From positions 6,816,501 through 6,880,500 of the forward strand of contig NZ_JACHNC010000001.1 of the NCBI RefSeq assembly GCF_014205215.1: a stretch of 64,000 nt of DNA, in the 5' to 3' direction. The notes below the pieces were generated by a model. The model had not been told where the DNA came from. It saw only the letters and a list, made by a program, of their open reading frames with translations, and made no database searches. Shown here piece by piece: positions 16,962 to 25,101 of the stretch. Source of the stretch: Actinoplanes lobatus. GTDB lineage: Bacteria > Actinomycetota > Actinomycetes > Mycobacteriales > Micromonosporaceae. The position numbers were made by a program, and so were the translations under genes. Numbering within the stretch: position 1 is the first letter of the stretch; each line of letters begins with the position of its first letter.

Positions 16962-19900
16962 GCGCGACGCAGACCGTCACAACCGCCGACGGGTATGCGT
17001 ACGGTGCCATCGGAGCCGATGTCCACGTGTTCGGCGACGGTGTCCCGCTCTACCTGCTGCATGAGTCGAAGCGGGAACCGGCTCCGGACCGGCGCTGGCT
17101 GCGGCAGCTGCCGAGCCGCATGCTCAACGCTCGATTCGCCCTCGTCCGGTTCACCGGGCGGGACACCGAACTCGCCGCCCTGACCACCTGGCTGTCCACA
17201 GAGTCGCGGCTGTCCGTACGGTGGCTGCACGCCCCCGGTGGGCAGGGCAAGAGCCGTCTGGCCGCCGAGCTGGCCGCGGTGGCCGCGGGACAGGGCTGGA
17301 AGGTCGTGACCGCGGTGCACGGCCCCGGTGCGGTTTTGCCCCTCCCCGGCAGCCAGGATCTGTCGCCGCAGAATTCCGCGGGGGTGTTGTTGGTCGTCGA
17401 CTACGCGGATCGCTGGCCGGTCAGTCACCTCGCCTGGCTGTTGCGCAACATGCTCCTGCATCACGGCGGGCAGGCCCGGGTCATGCTGTTGGGCCGATCG
17501 ACCGCGATGTGGCCCGGTCTGCGGGCGGTCCTCACCGACATCGGTGCCGAGGCGGCGGAGCAACGGTTGGACCCGGCTCCGGACCGCACCGCGATGTTCG
17601 CGGCCGCGTACACCGACTTCCAGCACCTGTACGACTTGACCGGCCCGGTGCCGGAGACCCCCGCACGGGCTGAGGACGGGACCACGCTCGCCCTGCACAT
17701 GGCGGCGCTGGTCGCAGTGGATGCGCGGAGCCGCGGCGGCATTGGCCGGCGAGTGTCGCCGGAGCAGGTGACCCTGTACCTGCTCGACCGGGAACACGCG
17801 TACTGGGCGCAGATGTCCGCGGAGTCCGCCCATGTGATCGGTGCACCCGCCTACACCACCGAACCCGAGGTCATGAACCGGACGGTCTTCACCGCGGCGC
17901 TGGCCGGGCGCCAGCAGCCCGAGGCGGGCCTGGCGCTCGTCCGGCGCCTTGCGATGGGCGAGCCGGATGCGATCCTGCGTGACCACGGCGCGGCCTACCC
18001 GTGCCTCGACGGTGAGGGAGCGCTCGAACCGCTCTACCCGGATCGGCTCGCCGAGGACTTCCTCGCCCTGACCTTCCCCGGGCACCACGCCGACTATCCG
18101 GCACAGCAGTGGGCCGATCCGACCGCGCGGATGCTGGTCAGCCGGGATGCCGGGGGACGGGCGCCAGGCTATCTGGCGCGATACTTCTTCCTTCTGGGTG
18201 CGGTTGCACAGGACGGGCGCTGGACACATGTGCGCGGTTTCCTGGACGCGCTGCTGTCCCCGGACCCACGCCTGGCCGTCGAAGCCGGCGGCGCCGCACT
18301 GCTCGGCATGGCCGGCGCACTGAGCGACGACACCCTGGCGGCGATCTTTCCGCTGGTCCCCGACCGCGACGAGGACCTCGACTTCGCCCTGGCCGCTGCT
18401 GAGTTGGCCGTCCGCCTCACCCCACGGCGGGTACGCGCCGCGGACAGTGATCGGGAACGGGGGCATGCCTACTCGGATCTGTCCCGGCGTCTGGCCCATG
18501 CCGGGCGCTACGAGGAGGCGCTCATCGCGAGCCGGAACTCCCAGAAATGCTATGCCCGGGACGATGTCACAGCTCTCGGCCTGCCGGGCAGGCTGGTGCT
18601 GGCCGTGGAGCTGACAGCGTTTGCGGGCATCTGCCTCAACTGCGGAAGGTTCGAGGAGGGTCTGGCCGCCGCCCGTCGCGCCGCGGACACCTTCCGGGAA
18701 GGCGTCGAACAGACACCGGGTGACCTGCTTCCGGCTCTGGCGCCCACGCTGCTGAATCTCTCCCAATTGCTGGAGGCCAACGGGCACCGCGACGATGCGA
18801 TCGAGGTGAACCGGGAATCGGTGGCCGTGTACCGGGAGCTGCGGCGGCGGAACCCGGACGGTGAGCCACCGGTGGCGACCGCCATGACGGAGCTGGCCCG
18901 CAAGCTGTGCGACGCGGGAATCGTCGGCGAGGCGGCGACCGTGGCCGAAGAAGCCCACGAGATCGCCGGACGTGCCGCTGGAAGCGGGCGCTCCGGCGAT
19001 CAGGCGGTCCTTGCGGGTGTCCTCACGGTGTTAGGGGAGATCAGGTTGGCGACGCGGCGCCGTTCGGAGGCGGTCGAGCTTCTCGGACGTGCGCTGCAGA
19101 TCTACCAGCGGCTCGCCGACCAGCAGCCGGGCCTCTTCGAAATCGACATCTGCGAGGTTCTTCGGCCGCTGGCGGAGGCGGCGGCCGAGGTCGGCGACAC
19201 CGCCGAGGCCGCCGGCCTGGCGGGTCTGCGTGTGGAACTGCTCGAGGGGCTCGGACGGCGGAGGCCGGAGATGTACGGCCGCGATCTCGACCGGGCCCGG
19301 GTCTTCGCCGGTGATCTGCTGGCACGGGCGGGCGACCCGGCCAGGGGGTATCAGCTGGTCATCGACGCCATGCGGGGATTGCGCCGGCGCCCTCCGAGCG
19401 CCGGGCTCGCGGACGCGCTGATCGTGTCGTCCAGGATCGAGGAACGGCTCGGGAAGCCGGGACAGGCGCTCCGGAGCCAGACGCGGGCGGTGGACCTGTA
19501 CCGGGAGCTGCGGCGGGCCAATCCCGGCGCCTACGAGGCGGCGTTTCCCGCTGTCCTGCATGATCTCGGCATCCGTACGATCGGTGCGGGTTCGGTGGAC
19601 GCCGGCGCCGCACTCGTCCTCGAGTCGCTGCAGGTATGGGAAGAGATGGCCGCGGCACGCCCCGGCCGGTACCGGGCGCAGTTGGCCTCCGCCCTCAGTT
19701 CTGCCGCCAAGGTGCACGTCGAGCGCGAGGAATTCGGGCTCGCCCGGCCTCTTCTCGACCGGGCGAGGACGTTGTTCGGGCGGTTGCAGCAGGAGGATCC
19801 CCAGCAGATCGACCTGATCAGGGCACTCGCCGACAACCTCTACACGCTGGGTCGGATGCAGTATCAGGAGAAGTTGTACGCCGATGCGGTGGCCTCGTGT

Positions 19901-20470
19901 GGCGAGGCGACCAAAATCCTGAAAACCGCGCCGCCCGCCGGGAAGGGTACCGAGCTCCTCGCGATGTTGGGCAACCTGGCGGCGATGAGCAACCTGGACC
20001 TGGGTCGTACCGCGGACGCTCAGCGTGGCATCGAGGACGTCGTGCGGACGTTGCGCCCACTGGCCGACACTGAACCGGGCACCCGGTATCTGCTGGCGGG
20101 TTTCCTGGTCAACGGCGGCATCCTGTTCCGCCGGATCGGGGCCCTCGACCGTGCCGAGGTGCTGTTCGGCGAGGGCATCGCGATCTACCAGCGGTTGGCG
20201 AGACGTGACCGTGCGGCGTTCGGCCCGCATCTCGCCCGTTCCCTGGCCGCGCGGGCCTTCGCGCATGTCCCGCCCGGCTCCATCCCGACCAAGGCGCGGG
20301 TGTCGGCCGCCGTGGACTGCGTGAGCGAGTACGAGTGGCTCGTCCGGCACGTCTCCGGCGAGCACACCGACGGCCTGGCCAGGGCACTCGCCAACGCGGC
20401 GACGCTCTACGAGGACGCCGGAATGGCACGCCGTGCTCGACAGGCGCGCAACGCGCTCGCCCGGCTGTGA
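16958..20470 (+). CDS. Large STAND/NLR-like ATPase with TPR repeats
   Basis: 1170 residues from a GTG overlapping the previous stop. Residues 11-34 hold the shared motif (G-Y-A-Y-G-A-I-G-A-D-V-H-V-F-G, then G-V-P-L-Y-L-L). The NTPase domain follows: F-T-G-R-D-T-E-L opening, Walker A A-P-G-G-Q-G-K-S at 92-99, Walker B V-L-L-V-V-D-Y-A-D near 150, R-V-M-L-L-G-R-S as sensor strand, then a helical region. From about 480 to the end are many 40-residue helical pairs of TPR type (repeated A-x-x-L-Y-R-E-L-R-R and A-V-E-L-L-G-R-A-L). This is the layout of bacterial NLR-like sensors: signalling motif, switch ATPase, ligand-binding repeats. The trigger is unknown. Confidence 0.85.
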   Translation: MSATQTVTTADGYAYGAIGADVHVFGDGVPLYLLHESKREPAPDRRWLRQLPSRMLNARFALVRFTGRDTELAALTTWLSTESRLSVRWLHAPGGQGKSRLAAELAAVAAGQGWKVVTAVHGPGAVLPLPGSQDLSPQNSAGVLLVVDYADRWPVSHLAWLLRNMLLHHGGQARVMLLGRSTAMWPGLRAVLTDIGAEAAEQRLDPAPDRTAMFAAAYTDFQHLYDLTGPVPETPARAEDGTTLALHMAALVAVDARSRGGIGRRVSPEQVTLYLLDREHAYWAQMSAESAHVIGAPAYTTEPEVMNRTVFTAALAGRQQPEAGLALVRRLAMGEPDAILRDHGAAYPCLDGEGALEPLYPDRLAEDFLALTFPGHHADYPAQQWADPTARMLVSRDAGGRAPGYLARYFFLLGAVAQDGRWTHVRGFLDALLSPDPRLAVEAGGAALLGMAGALSDDTLAAIFPLVPDRDEDLDFALAAAELAVRLTPRRVRAADSDRERGHAYSDLSRRLAHAGRYEEALIASRNSQKCYARDDVTALGLPGRLVLAVELTAFAGICLNCGRFEEGLAAARRAADTFREGVEQTPGDLLPALAPTLLNLSQLLEANGHRDDAIEVNRESVAVYRELRRRNPDGEPPVATAMTELARKLCDAGIVGEAATVAEEAHEIAGRAAGSGRSGDQAVLAGVLTVLGEIRLATRRRSEAVELLGRALQIYQRLADQQPGLFEIDICEVLRPLAEAAAEVGDTAEAAGLAGLRVELLEGLGRRRPEMYGRDLDRARVFAGDLLARAGDPARGYQLVIDAMRGLRRRPPSAGLADALIVSSRIEERLGKPGQALRSQTRAVDLYRELRRANPGAYEAAFPAVLHDLGIRTIGAGSVDAGAALVLESLQVWEEMAAARPGRYRAQLASALSSAAKVHVEREEFGLARPLLDRARTLFGRLQQEDPQQIDLIRALADNLYTLGRMQYQEKLYADAVASCGEATKILKTAPPAGKGTELLAMLGNLAAMSNLDLGRTADAQRGIEDVVRTLRPLADTEPGTRYLLAGFLVNGGILFRRIGALDRAEVLFGEGIAIYQRLARRDRAAFGPHLARSLAARAFAHVPPGSIPTKARVSAAVDCVSEYEWLVRHVSGEHTDGLARALANAATLYEDAGMARRARQARNALARL

Positions 20471-20634
20471 CCGAGCCTGGTCAGCGGTACTTGCGGGTCT
20501 TGGTGTCGAAGCAGCAGCGGGCGGCCGGGTGGGACGGAGTACGCCTGCTGGCCGTTCAGGCTCGGGCGCTTACTCGCGGCCCGCGGCCAGTCGCCGAGCC
20601 CGGCCGCGATGTCGGCGCCGGCCACGTCCGACGA

Positions 20635-21192
20635 TCATGCCACGGCCGCCAGCCGTCGCGTCATCGCATTCTGCACCTTGCACAGACCTACCAGCAGCGC
20701 CCCGCAGATCGCCTGCATGCAAAACGCGATACAGCTGTGGACAGCCCAGGCGCCCATCAGGGTGGGGCCGCCCCAAGCCCCTGAAAGCACCTCCGTATCC
20801 GGGGTGAACGGATGGCCGATTGCGGCAATCGTGTCGGGTCGCACGGGGTACAAATAGCCGGACCAAACGGTGAACAACTGGATGGCCACGGCCGCGAATG
20901 CCAATGTCGCCGGAATGGCCACGAGCATGCTGTGCCCCAGGACCCGCCTCATGGTCGTGCTGGGACGCCGGCCACCCATGGTGAACCCGTCGACAGTGCC
21001 CGGGAACCGGGCCGCCATACGTACCTGGGTCCGTGCCGCCCGGTCGGCGTTTCCGGTCAAGGCCATCGGCACCGAGGCGAGCGCAAGCGGCAGACCGGTG
21101 AGTCCGCGCACGAATGTGTCGGCGATCCACGCACGTGCTTTCGGCCCGCCGAAACGACTCACGGGGCGGGCATCGGATCCTGTGGTTCGCAT
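20635..21192 (-). CDS. Hypothetical membrane protein
   Basis: 185 residues from the ATG at 21192. The N-terminal half contains L-T-G-L-P-L-A-L-A-S-V-P and a basic amphipathic stretch. Two strong transmembrane helices lie near 88-110 and 140-165, with a polar outer loop between them. The end (V-Q-N-A-M-T-R-R-L) is cytoplasmic. No family is recognised; the first part is faintly like membrane sensor domains of actinomycete kinases. Longer open frame upstream to 21531 overlaps the kinase-like gene and is not used. Confidence 0.6.
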   Translation of the reverse strand: MRTTGSDARPVSRFGGPKARAWIADTFVRGLTGLPLALASVPMALTGNADRAARTQVRMAARFPGTVDGFTMGGRRPSTTMRRVLGHSMLVAIPATLAFAAVAIQLFTVWSGYLYPVRPDTIAAIGHPFTPDTEVLSGAWGGPTLMGAWAVHSCIAFCMQAICGALLVGLCKVQNAMTRRLAAVA

Positions 21193-21343
21193 GTTCCGAA
21201 ATCTGCCGGATCGAAACCGTTGCGGCCATCGAGGAGGCACCAGGGTCTGAGGTGCGGTTATCCGTACGGTCGATTCGCCGGCCCTGTCGCAAACAGGCGG
21301 TCCCCGCCTGGGGTTGAATGGGCGCCGGACGTAGAGTGCGCCC

Positions 21344-21862
21344 ATGGAACGGATCTTGGTGGTCGGTGTCACCGGCGCCGGCAAATCCACTCTCGCGCAG
21401 GCTTTGAGTGGTCGTCTGGACCTGCCGTACCACGAGATGGACGCGCTGTACTTCAACGGCCCGGGCTGGGCCGTGAACGAGAAGTTCACCGAAGAGGTGT
21501 CGAGGCTCGCCGCCGGGCCCGGCTGGGTCATCGACTCGCTCGGCTATCCGGAGGTCCGTGACCTGCTGTGGGACCGGGCCGACACGGTGATTTGGCTGGA
21601 CTATCCCCAGCGCATCGTCATGCCCCGCGTCCTGCGCCGGTCCGTCCGGCGTACCGTCACGCGGGAGGTGCTCTTCGGTGGCAACACCGAGACCTGGGCA
21701 GGCTGGCTGAGCCGGGAACACCCGGCCTGGTGGGCGTGGTCCCAGCACAAGACCCGGCACCGCGAAATCGAACGCCGCACCCGCGATCCCCGCTTCGACC
21801 CGCTGGTCACCGTCCGCTTCGCACATCCCGACGACACCCGGGCCTGGCTGGCAAACCTCTGA
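21344..21862 (+). CDS. P-loop nucleoside/adenylate kinase-like protein (topology-modulation type)
   Basis: 172 residues. Walker A G-V-T-G-A-G-K-S-T at 8-16, then the short-kinase pattern L-D-L-P-Y-H-E-M-D-A-L and W-V-I-D-S-L-G-Y, and V-I-W-L-D-Y-P followed by a basic lid (R-V-L-R-R-S-V-R-R). This matches the group often annotated as adenylate kinase or DNA topology modulation protein FlaR; the real substrate is not known. The gene stands alone. The Met start fits the family N-terminus. Confidence 0.85.
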   Translation: MERILVVGVTGAGKSTLAQALSGRLDLPYHEMDALYFNGPGWAVNEKFTEEVSRLAAGPGWVIDSLGYPEVRDLLWDRADTVIWLDYPQRIVMPRVLRRSVRRTVTREVLFGGNTETWAGWLSREHPAWWAWSQHKTRHREIERRTRDPRFDPLVTVRFAHPDDTRAWLANL

Positions 21863-22030
21863 CCGACATCAGCCGCCGATCGGGCGTCGCTACTACCGGA
21901 ACCCCGACAGGGCGGCCAACATCCGTCCGCGCCGGAGAGAGTGTGTTCCGGAACCGGCAACCATGCCAGGCAGAGGTGCACCGGGACTGTTTGCCGGTCA
22001 CAGACAACCCAACTTCCAGTACCTGAAGTG

Positions 22031-22222
22031 CTAATCCGCGGTGCGGACTTCTTCGAGTTCATCAATTCGAATTCTGAGAGCGACGAGCACGTCTCTCTGA
22101 GTATCGATGCCGCCCCTCATCATCTTTTCTTCGAGCAGGTCCGACTCCTCGCGAAGGATTTGGGCACGCTGCGCGGGCGTGACGGCCGAGATATCGGTTG
22201 CAGGGTGCGACTGTTGAGGCAT
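22031..22222 (-). CDS. Small hypothetical protein (63 aa)
   Basis: A short, highly charged protein predicted to be two helices (R-A-Q-I-L-R-E-E-S-D-L-L-E-E and L-R-I-R-I-D-E-L-E-E). Its codons are less GC-biased than neighbouring genes and the ribosome site is weak. The regular heptad-like pattern and absence of a competing frame support it as real, possibly a small coiled-coil regulator. Confidence 0.4.
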   Translation of the reverse strand: MPQQSHPATDISAVTPAQRAQILREESDLLEEKMMRGGIDTQRDVLVALRIRIDELEEVRTAD

Positions 22223-22376
22223 GCTCAGTATCTCAACACGGGGGTACGACAGTTCCGGTCCTCATCGACGGGGGCAGCCAAGTCGCACTCTCCTGCGATG
22301 ACCCGCTCGTCACAGAGTGTCATGTTCGGCATCCTCGGCCTCATGTAGTCGAGATCTGACGATATGGTCCGGCGTC

Positions 22377-22772
22377 ATGGCAGAAGATCAACGTCTACGC
22401 CGGGTCCGCCCGTACTACTGGGGCGCCATCTACATCAGCGACGCCGATTGCGAGACGGACTTCGACATCGACTTCCACAACGGTGAGGGCCCCGTGCTCT
22501 CCACGGTCTCCCACGTCGCCGTTCTGGTGGTTCATGCCGACACGGTCGGTGAGGGCGAGGCCGACGTCGTCCTCGACGTTCGGGTGACATCGCAGCGGGT
22601 TGACGGATTGCCGTATGAGGTCGCCCTCGACGTTCCATCGGGACGGCTCTCCATCGGGGATGCCGACGACAGCGACGAGGTCAGGCTTCAACGGGGTCGT
22701 TGGTTGCTGCAGTTCGACGTGGACGACCCAGCGGACGCGCGACACGTCAGAATGGTGTTGTCACCGCTGTGA
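22377..22772 (+). CDS. Hypothetical acidic protein
   Basis: 131 residues from the ATG at 22377. Rich in Asp/Val with alternating hydrophobic strands (V-A-V-L-V-V-H-A-D, V-V-L-D-V-R-V), so probably a beta-sandwich of about 125 residues. No signal peptide or helix. It may be an immunity-like or phage-type small protein, but nothing specific is visible. It lies in a cluster of small unrecognised genes (22000-23400), a composition typical of an accessory patch. Confidence 0.6.
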   Translation: MAEDQRLRRVRPYYWGAIYISDADCETDFDIDFHNGEGPVLSTVSHVAVLVVHADTVGEGEADVVLDVRVTSQRVDGLPYEVALDVPSGRLSIGDADDSDEVRLQRGRWLLQFDVDDPADARHVRMVLSPL

Positions 22773-22848
22773 CCACGCGCCGCTGAATCGAACGCCCGGT
22801 AGCCGGAAGATGTGAGCGGGGGACGTGGTGCCCGAAGGGATCGCCGGC

Positions 22849-23139
22849 TCAGCTGAAGTCGGCGAACCCATCATGCTGCGCAATAGCTTGCACGGCCGCC
22901 TCCACTGCTTCCCTGGTGAGACTTGGCACCACGATGATCCGCTCCGCGAAATAGCCCTGGCGCGCGAGATCGAGGTTGATCTCCTGGCTCAGCCGAACCG
23001 GATCGTAGAAGGTTATCGCCCACTCGGCGGCATCCCAACGAACCGTGACCTGGAGCCAGCCCTTACTCCCGGTCTCCCACCACTCGTACTCGCCCATGTC
23101 GACCGGATAGATGACCTCTGGGTTCAACTCGCTTCTCAT
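22849..23139 (-). CDS. Small hypothetical protein, possible immunity-type
   Basis: 96 residues with alternating strands and one helix: W-L-Q-V-T-V-R-W, W-A-I-T-F-Y-D-P-V-R-L, and a C-terminal helix with E-A-V-E-A-A-V-Q-A-I-A. Many aromatic and acidic residues (G-E-Y-E-W-W-E-T) recall immunity proteins of polymorphic toxins, without a firm family match. Its ATG overlaps the stop of the upstream 89-aa frame (ATGA at 23136-23139), so the two are coupled. Confidence 0.55.
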   Translation of the reverse strand: MRSELNPEVIYPVDMGEYEWWETGSKGWLQVTVRWDAAEWAITFYDPVRLSQEINLDLARQGYFAERIIVVPSLTREAVEAAVQAIAQHDGFADFS

Positions 23140-23405
23140 TTCGTTGGCCCGCCGTCGGTGTGAGGCGGTTCGCGCAGACGATCCTGCCGGAGTCCCGGGT
23201 TCCACAGGCCGTCCTCGTCCTCGGAACTCCGGTCGATCGGCCAGGTCGGCTTCACCGGCCGGACAGGTGGGGCCGGGTTCTCGGGCCCGGCCGGACGACA
23301 CGGCAGATCACGGTTCGGCGAGGGACCTTCGGCATCGTCGGCACGATATCGAGAATCGATCGCCGCCCGTGGTCCCGGGCCGTCGCCGCAGGCCGCCTCA
23401 GTCAT
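23136..23405 (-). CDS. Small Pro-rich hypothetical protein coupled to the next gene
   Basis: 89 residues, disordered in composition (Pro, Asp, Arg rich; P-A-P-P-V-R-P-V-K-P). It has no recognisable domain and no clear ribosome site. The ATGA overlap with the 96-aa gene supports translation. It may be the tail of a decayed larger gene such as a toxin. Confidence 0.35.
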   Translation of the reverse strand: MTEAACGDGPGPRAAIDSRYRADDAEGPSPNRDLPCRPAGPENPAPPVRPVKPTWPIDRSSEDEDGLWNPGLRQDRLREPPHTDGGPTK

Positions 23406-23571
23406 CAACCAGAGGACTTGGGGAGTTGACAGACGAACTCCTCCGGCTGGTGAGGTCCCTTCGGAAGGTCTGCGGGCAGGCCGGTGACGAACCCGGCCGA
23501 CGCCCGGCGAGGCTCGACGTGGGTGAACCGGCCCGCGAACGAGCTGGTCACCAGGTCGATGGTTCGTCGCA

Positions 23572-23619
23572 TCGACAGTTGGAAATATTTACGTAATAAT
23601 GTTTACAGAGAGCGCTCTC
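23572..23619 (+). promoter_or_regulatory. Promoter and LacI-type operator of the first GH16 gene
   Basis: A -35-like TCGACA (23572-23577) and -10-like AATAAT (23595-23600) are 17 bp apart. Just downstream, at the expected transcription start, is the perfect palindrome GAGAGCGCTCTC (23608-23619). The same AGCGCT core recurs at three other promoters in this window. Confidence 0.65.
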
Positions 23620-23668
23620 ATTTCGCCCTCGCAGTAGATCGACCACTCCGTACGAGAGGACGTTCTCC

Positions 23669-25015
23669 GTGACAACGAATGCAGGTTTCGCGGACCGAGC
23701 GCTGTCACACAGCCGGCGCCTCCTGGTCCTCCTCACCGCGGCCGTCACTGCACTCGTCGGCAGCGCGGTCGTCCAGCAGCAGCCCGCACACGCCGCGTGG
23801 AACCTGGTGTGGGCCGACGAGTTCAACGGGTCCGGCGCGCCCAGCAGCGCCAACTGGAACTACAACGTCGGCAACGGCCTCAACCCCGGCCTCAATGCTT
23901 TCGACGGCTGGGGCAACGGCGAGTGGGAGTGGTACCGCCCCGAGAACTGCACGCAGTCCGGTGGCAACCTCGTGATGCGCGCCAACTGGCTCACGACGCC
24001 CATCACGGTCAACGGCCGCAACTTCTACCAGACGTCGTGCCGCATGACGACGGACACGAAGAAGTCCTTCCAGTACGGCCGCATCGAGGCGCGCATGGCG
24101 CTCCCGACCGCCACCGGCTCGTGGCCGGCTTTCTGGATGCTCGGTGACTCGTGCGACGAGACGTCCACGAGCGCCTACAACCCGGCGCAGACCTACTACG
24201 ACCGCCTGCCCACCAACTGGGCCAGTTGCGGCGAGGTCGACATCATGGAACACGCGAACGCGAACGCGACCGTGACGAACAACATCTTCTGGGATCTGCG
24301 GACCGGCGTGTTCCCGTGGACAGCGGGTCAGAACGCCAACTACGTCGCGAACCCCGCCGTCAACAACGCCGCGGCCTTCCACGTCTATGCGATCGAGTGG
24401 ACGGCCGCGCAGATCCGCTGGTACGTCGACGGTGTGCAGACGCACGTGATCGACACGACGCCGGCGACCTTGGAGGAGTTCCGCAAGCCGTTCCACATCA
24501 TCTTCAACCTGGCGCTGGGCGGCACGTACCCCGGACAGAACCCCGTGCAGGGCCAGTTCCCGCTCACCGCATCGATCGACTACGTGCGCTACTACCAGGA
24601 CGGCGGGGGTACGACGCCGGGCGGACCCGCGACGCAGGTCAACGGGCCGGGCGGCAAGTGCGTGGACGTGGCCGGGAACGACACGGGCGGCAATGGCGCG
24701 GCCGTGCAGCTGTGGACGTGCCAGGGGTCTTCTCTTTCGAAGGACCAGCAGTGGAGCTGGGACGGTCAGACCCTGCGGACGTTGGGCCGGTGCCTCGACG
24801 TCACCAGCGCGGGTACGGCCAACGGCACGCAGGTGCAGCTCTGGGACTGCAACGGCAGCGGCGCCCAGAACTGGGTCCAGGAAGGTAACCGGTTGCGCAA
24901 CCCGAACTCCAACAGATGCCTGGACTCCCCGTCGGGCTCGACAGCGGACGGCGCGCGACTGCAGATCTGGGACTGCAACGGATCGGCCGCACAGTACTTC
25001 GTGAAGGCCGCGTGA
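23669..25015 (+). CDS. Secreted GH16 beta-glucanase with C-terminal ricin-type CBM13
   Basis: 448 residues. Long Sec signal (S-R-R-L-L-V-L-L, cleavage near A-H-A at about 43). GH16 domain at about 45-310: W-A-D-E-F-N-G, W-P-A-F-W-M-L-G, and the catalytic G-E-V-D-I-M-E-H (nucleophile and acid Glu near 190 and 195). After a Gly/Thr linker, a beta-trefoil carbohydrate-binding module (about 320-448) has the Q-x-W type repeats (A-V-Q-L-W-T-C, V-Q-L-W-D-C-N-G, L-Q-I-W-D-C-N-G). Probably an endo-1,3-beta-glucanase. Thr is mostly ACG here, while neighbours prefer ACC, suggesting foreign origin. GAGAGGA precedes the GTG. Confidence 0.93.
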   Translation: MTTNAGFADRALSHSRRLLVLLTAAVTALVGSAVVQQQPAHAAWNLVWADEFNGSGAPSSANWNYNVGNGLNPGLNAFDGWGNGEWEWYRPENCTQSGGNLVMRANWLTTPITVNGRNFYQTSCRMTTDTKKSFQYGRIEARMALPTATGSWPAFWMLGDSCDETSTSAYNPAQTYYDRLPTNWASCGEVDIMEHANANATVTNNIFWDLRTGVFPWTAGQNANYVANPAVNNAAAFHVYAIEWTAAQIRWYVDGVQTHVIDTTPATLEEFRKPFHIIFNLALGGTYPGQNPVQGQFPLTASIDYVRYYQDGGGTTPGGPATQVNGPGGKCVDVAGNDTGGNGAAVQLWTCQGSSLSKDQQWSWDGQTLRTLGRCLDVTSAGTANGTQVQLWDCNGSGAQNWVQEGNRLRNPNSNRCLDSPSGSTADGARLQIWDCNGSAAQYFVKAA

Positions 25016-25044
25016 CGGCCGGCCGAGGGGCACGCTGACGGTCA

Positions 25045-25074
25045 GGGCACGGGAGCGGACAGGCTCCCGTGCCC
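25045..25074. terminator. Strong bidirectional hairpin terminator
   Basis: GGGCACGGGAGC (25045-25056) pairs perfectly with GCTCCCGTGCCC (25063-25074) over a 6-base loop, between the convergent glucanase and LacI genes. Confidence 0.75.
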
Positions 25075-25101
25075 CACGCCGCCGCGCTTTGCCCGTCGCG
25101 G

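Noticed and set aside
16844..18958. Minus-strand open frame of 704 aa
   Set aside because: Lies opposite the STAND gene in the frame where high-GC codons give few stops; low-complexity translation.
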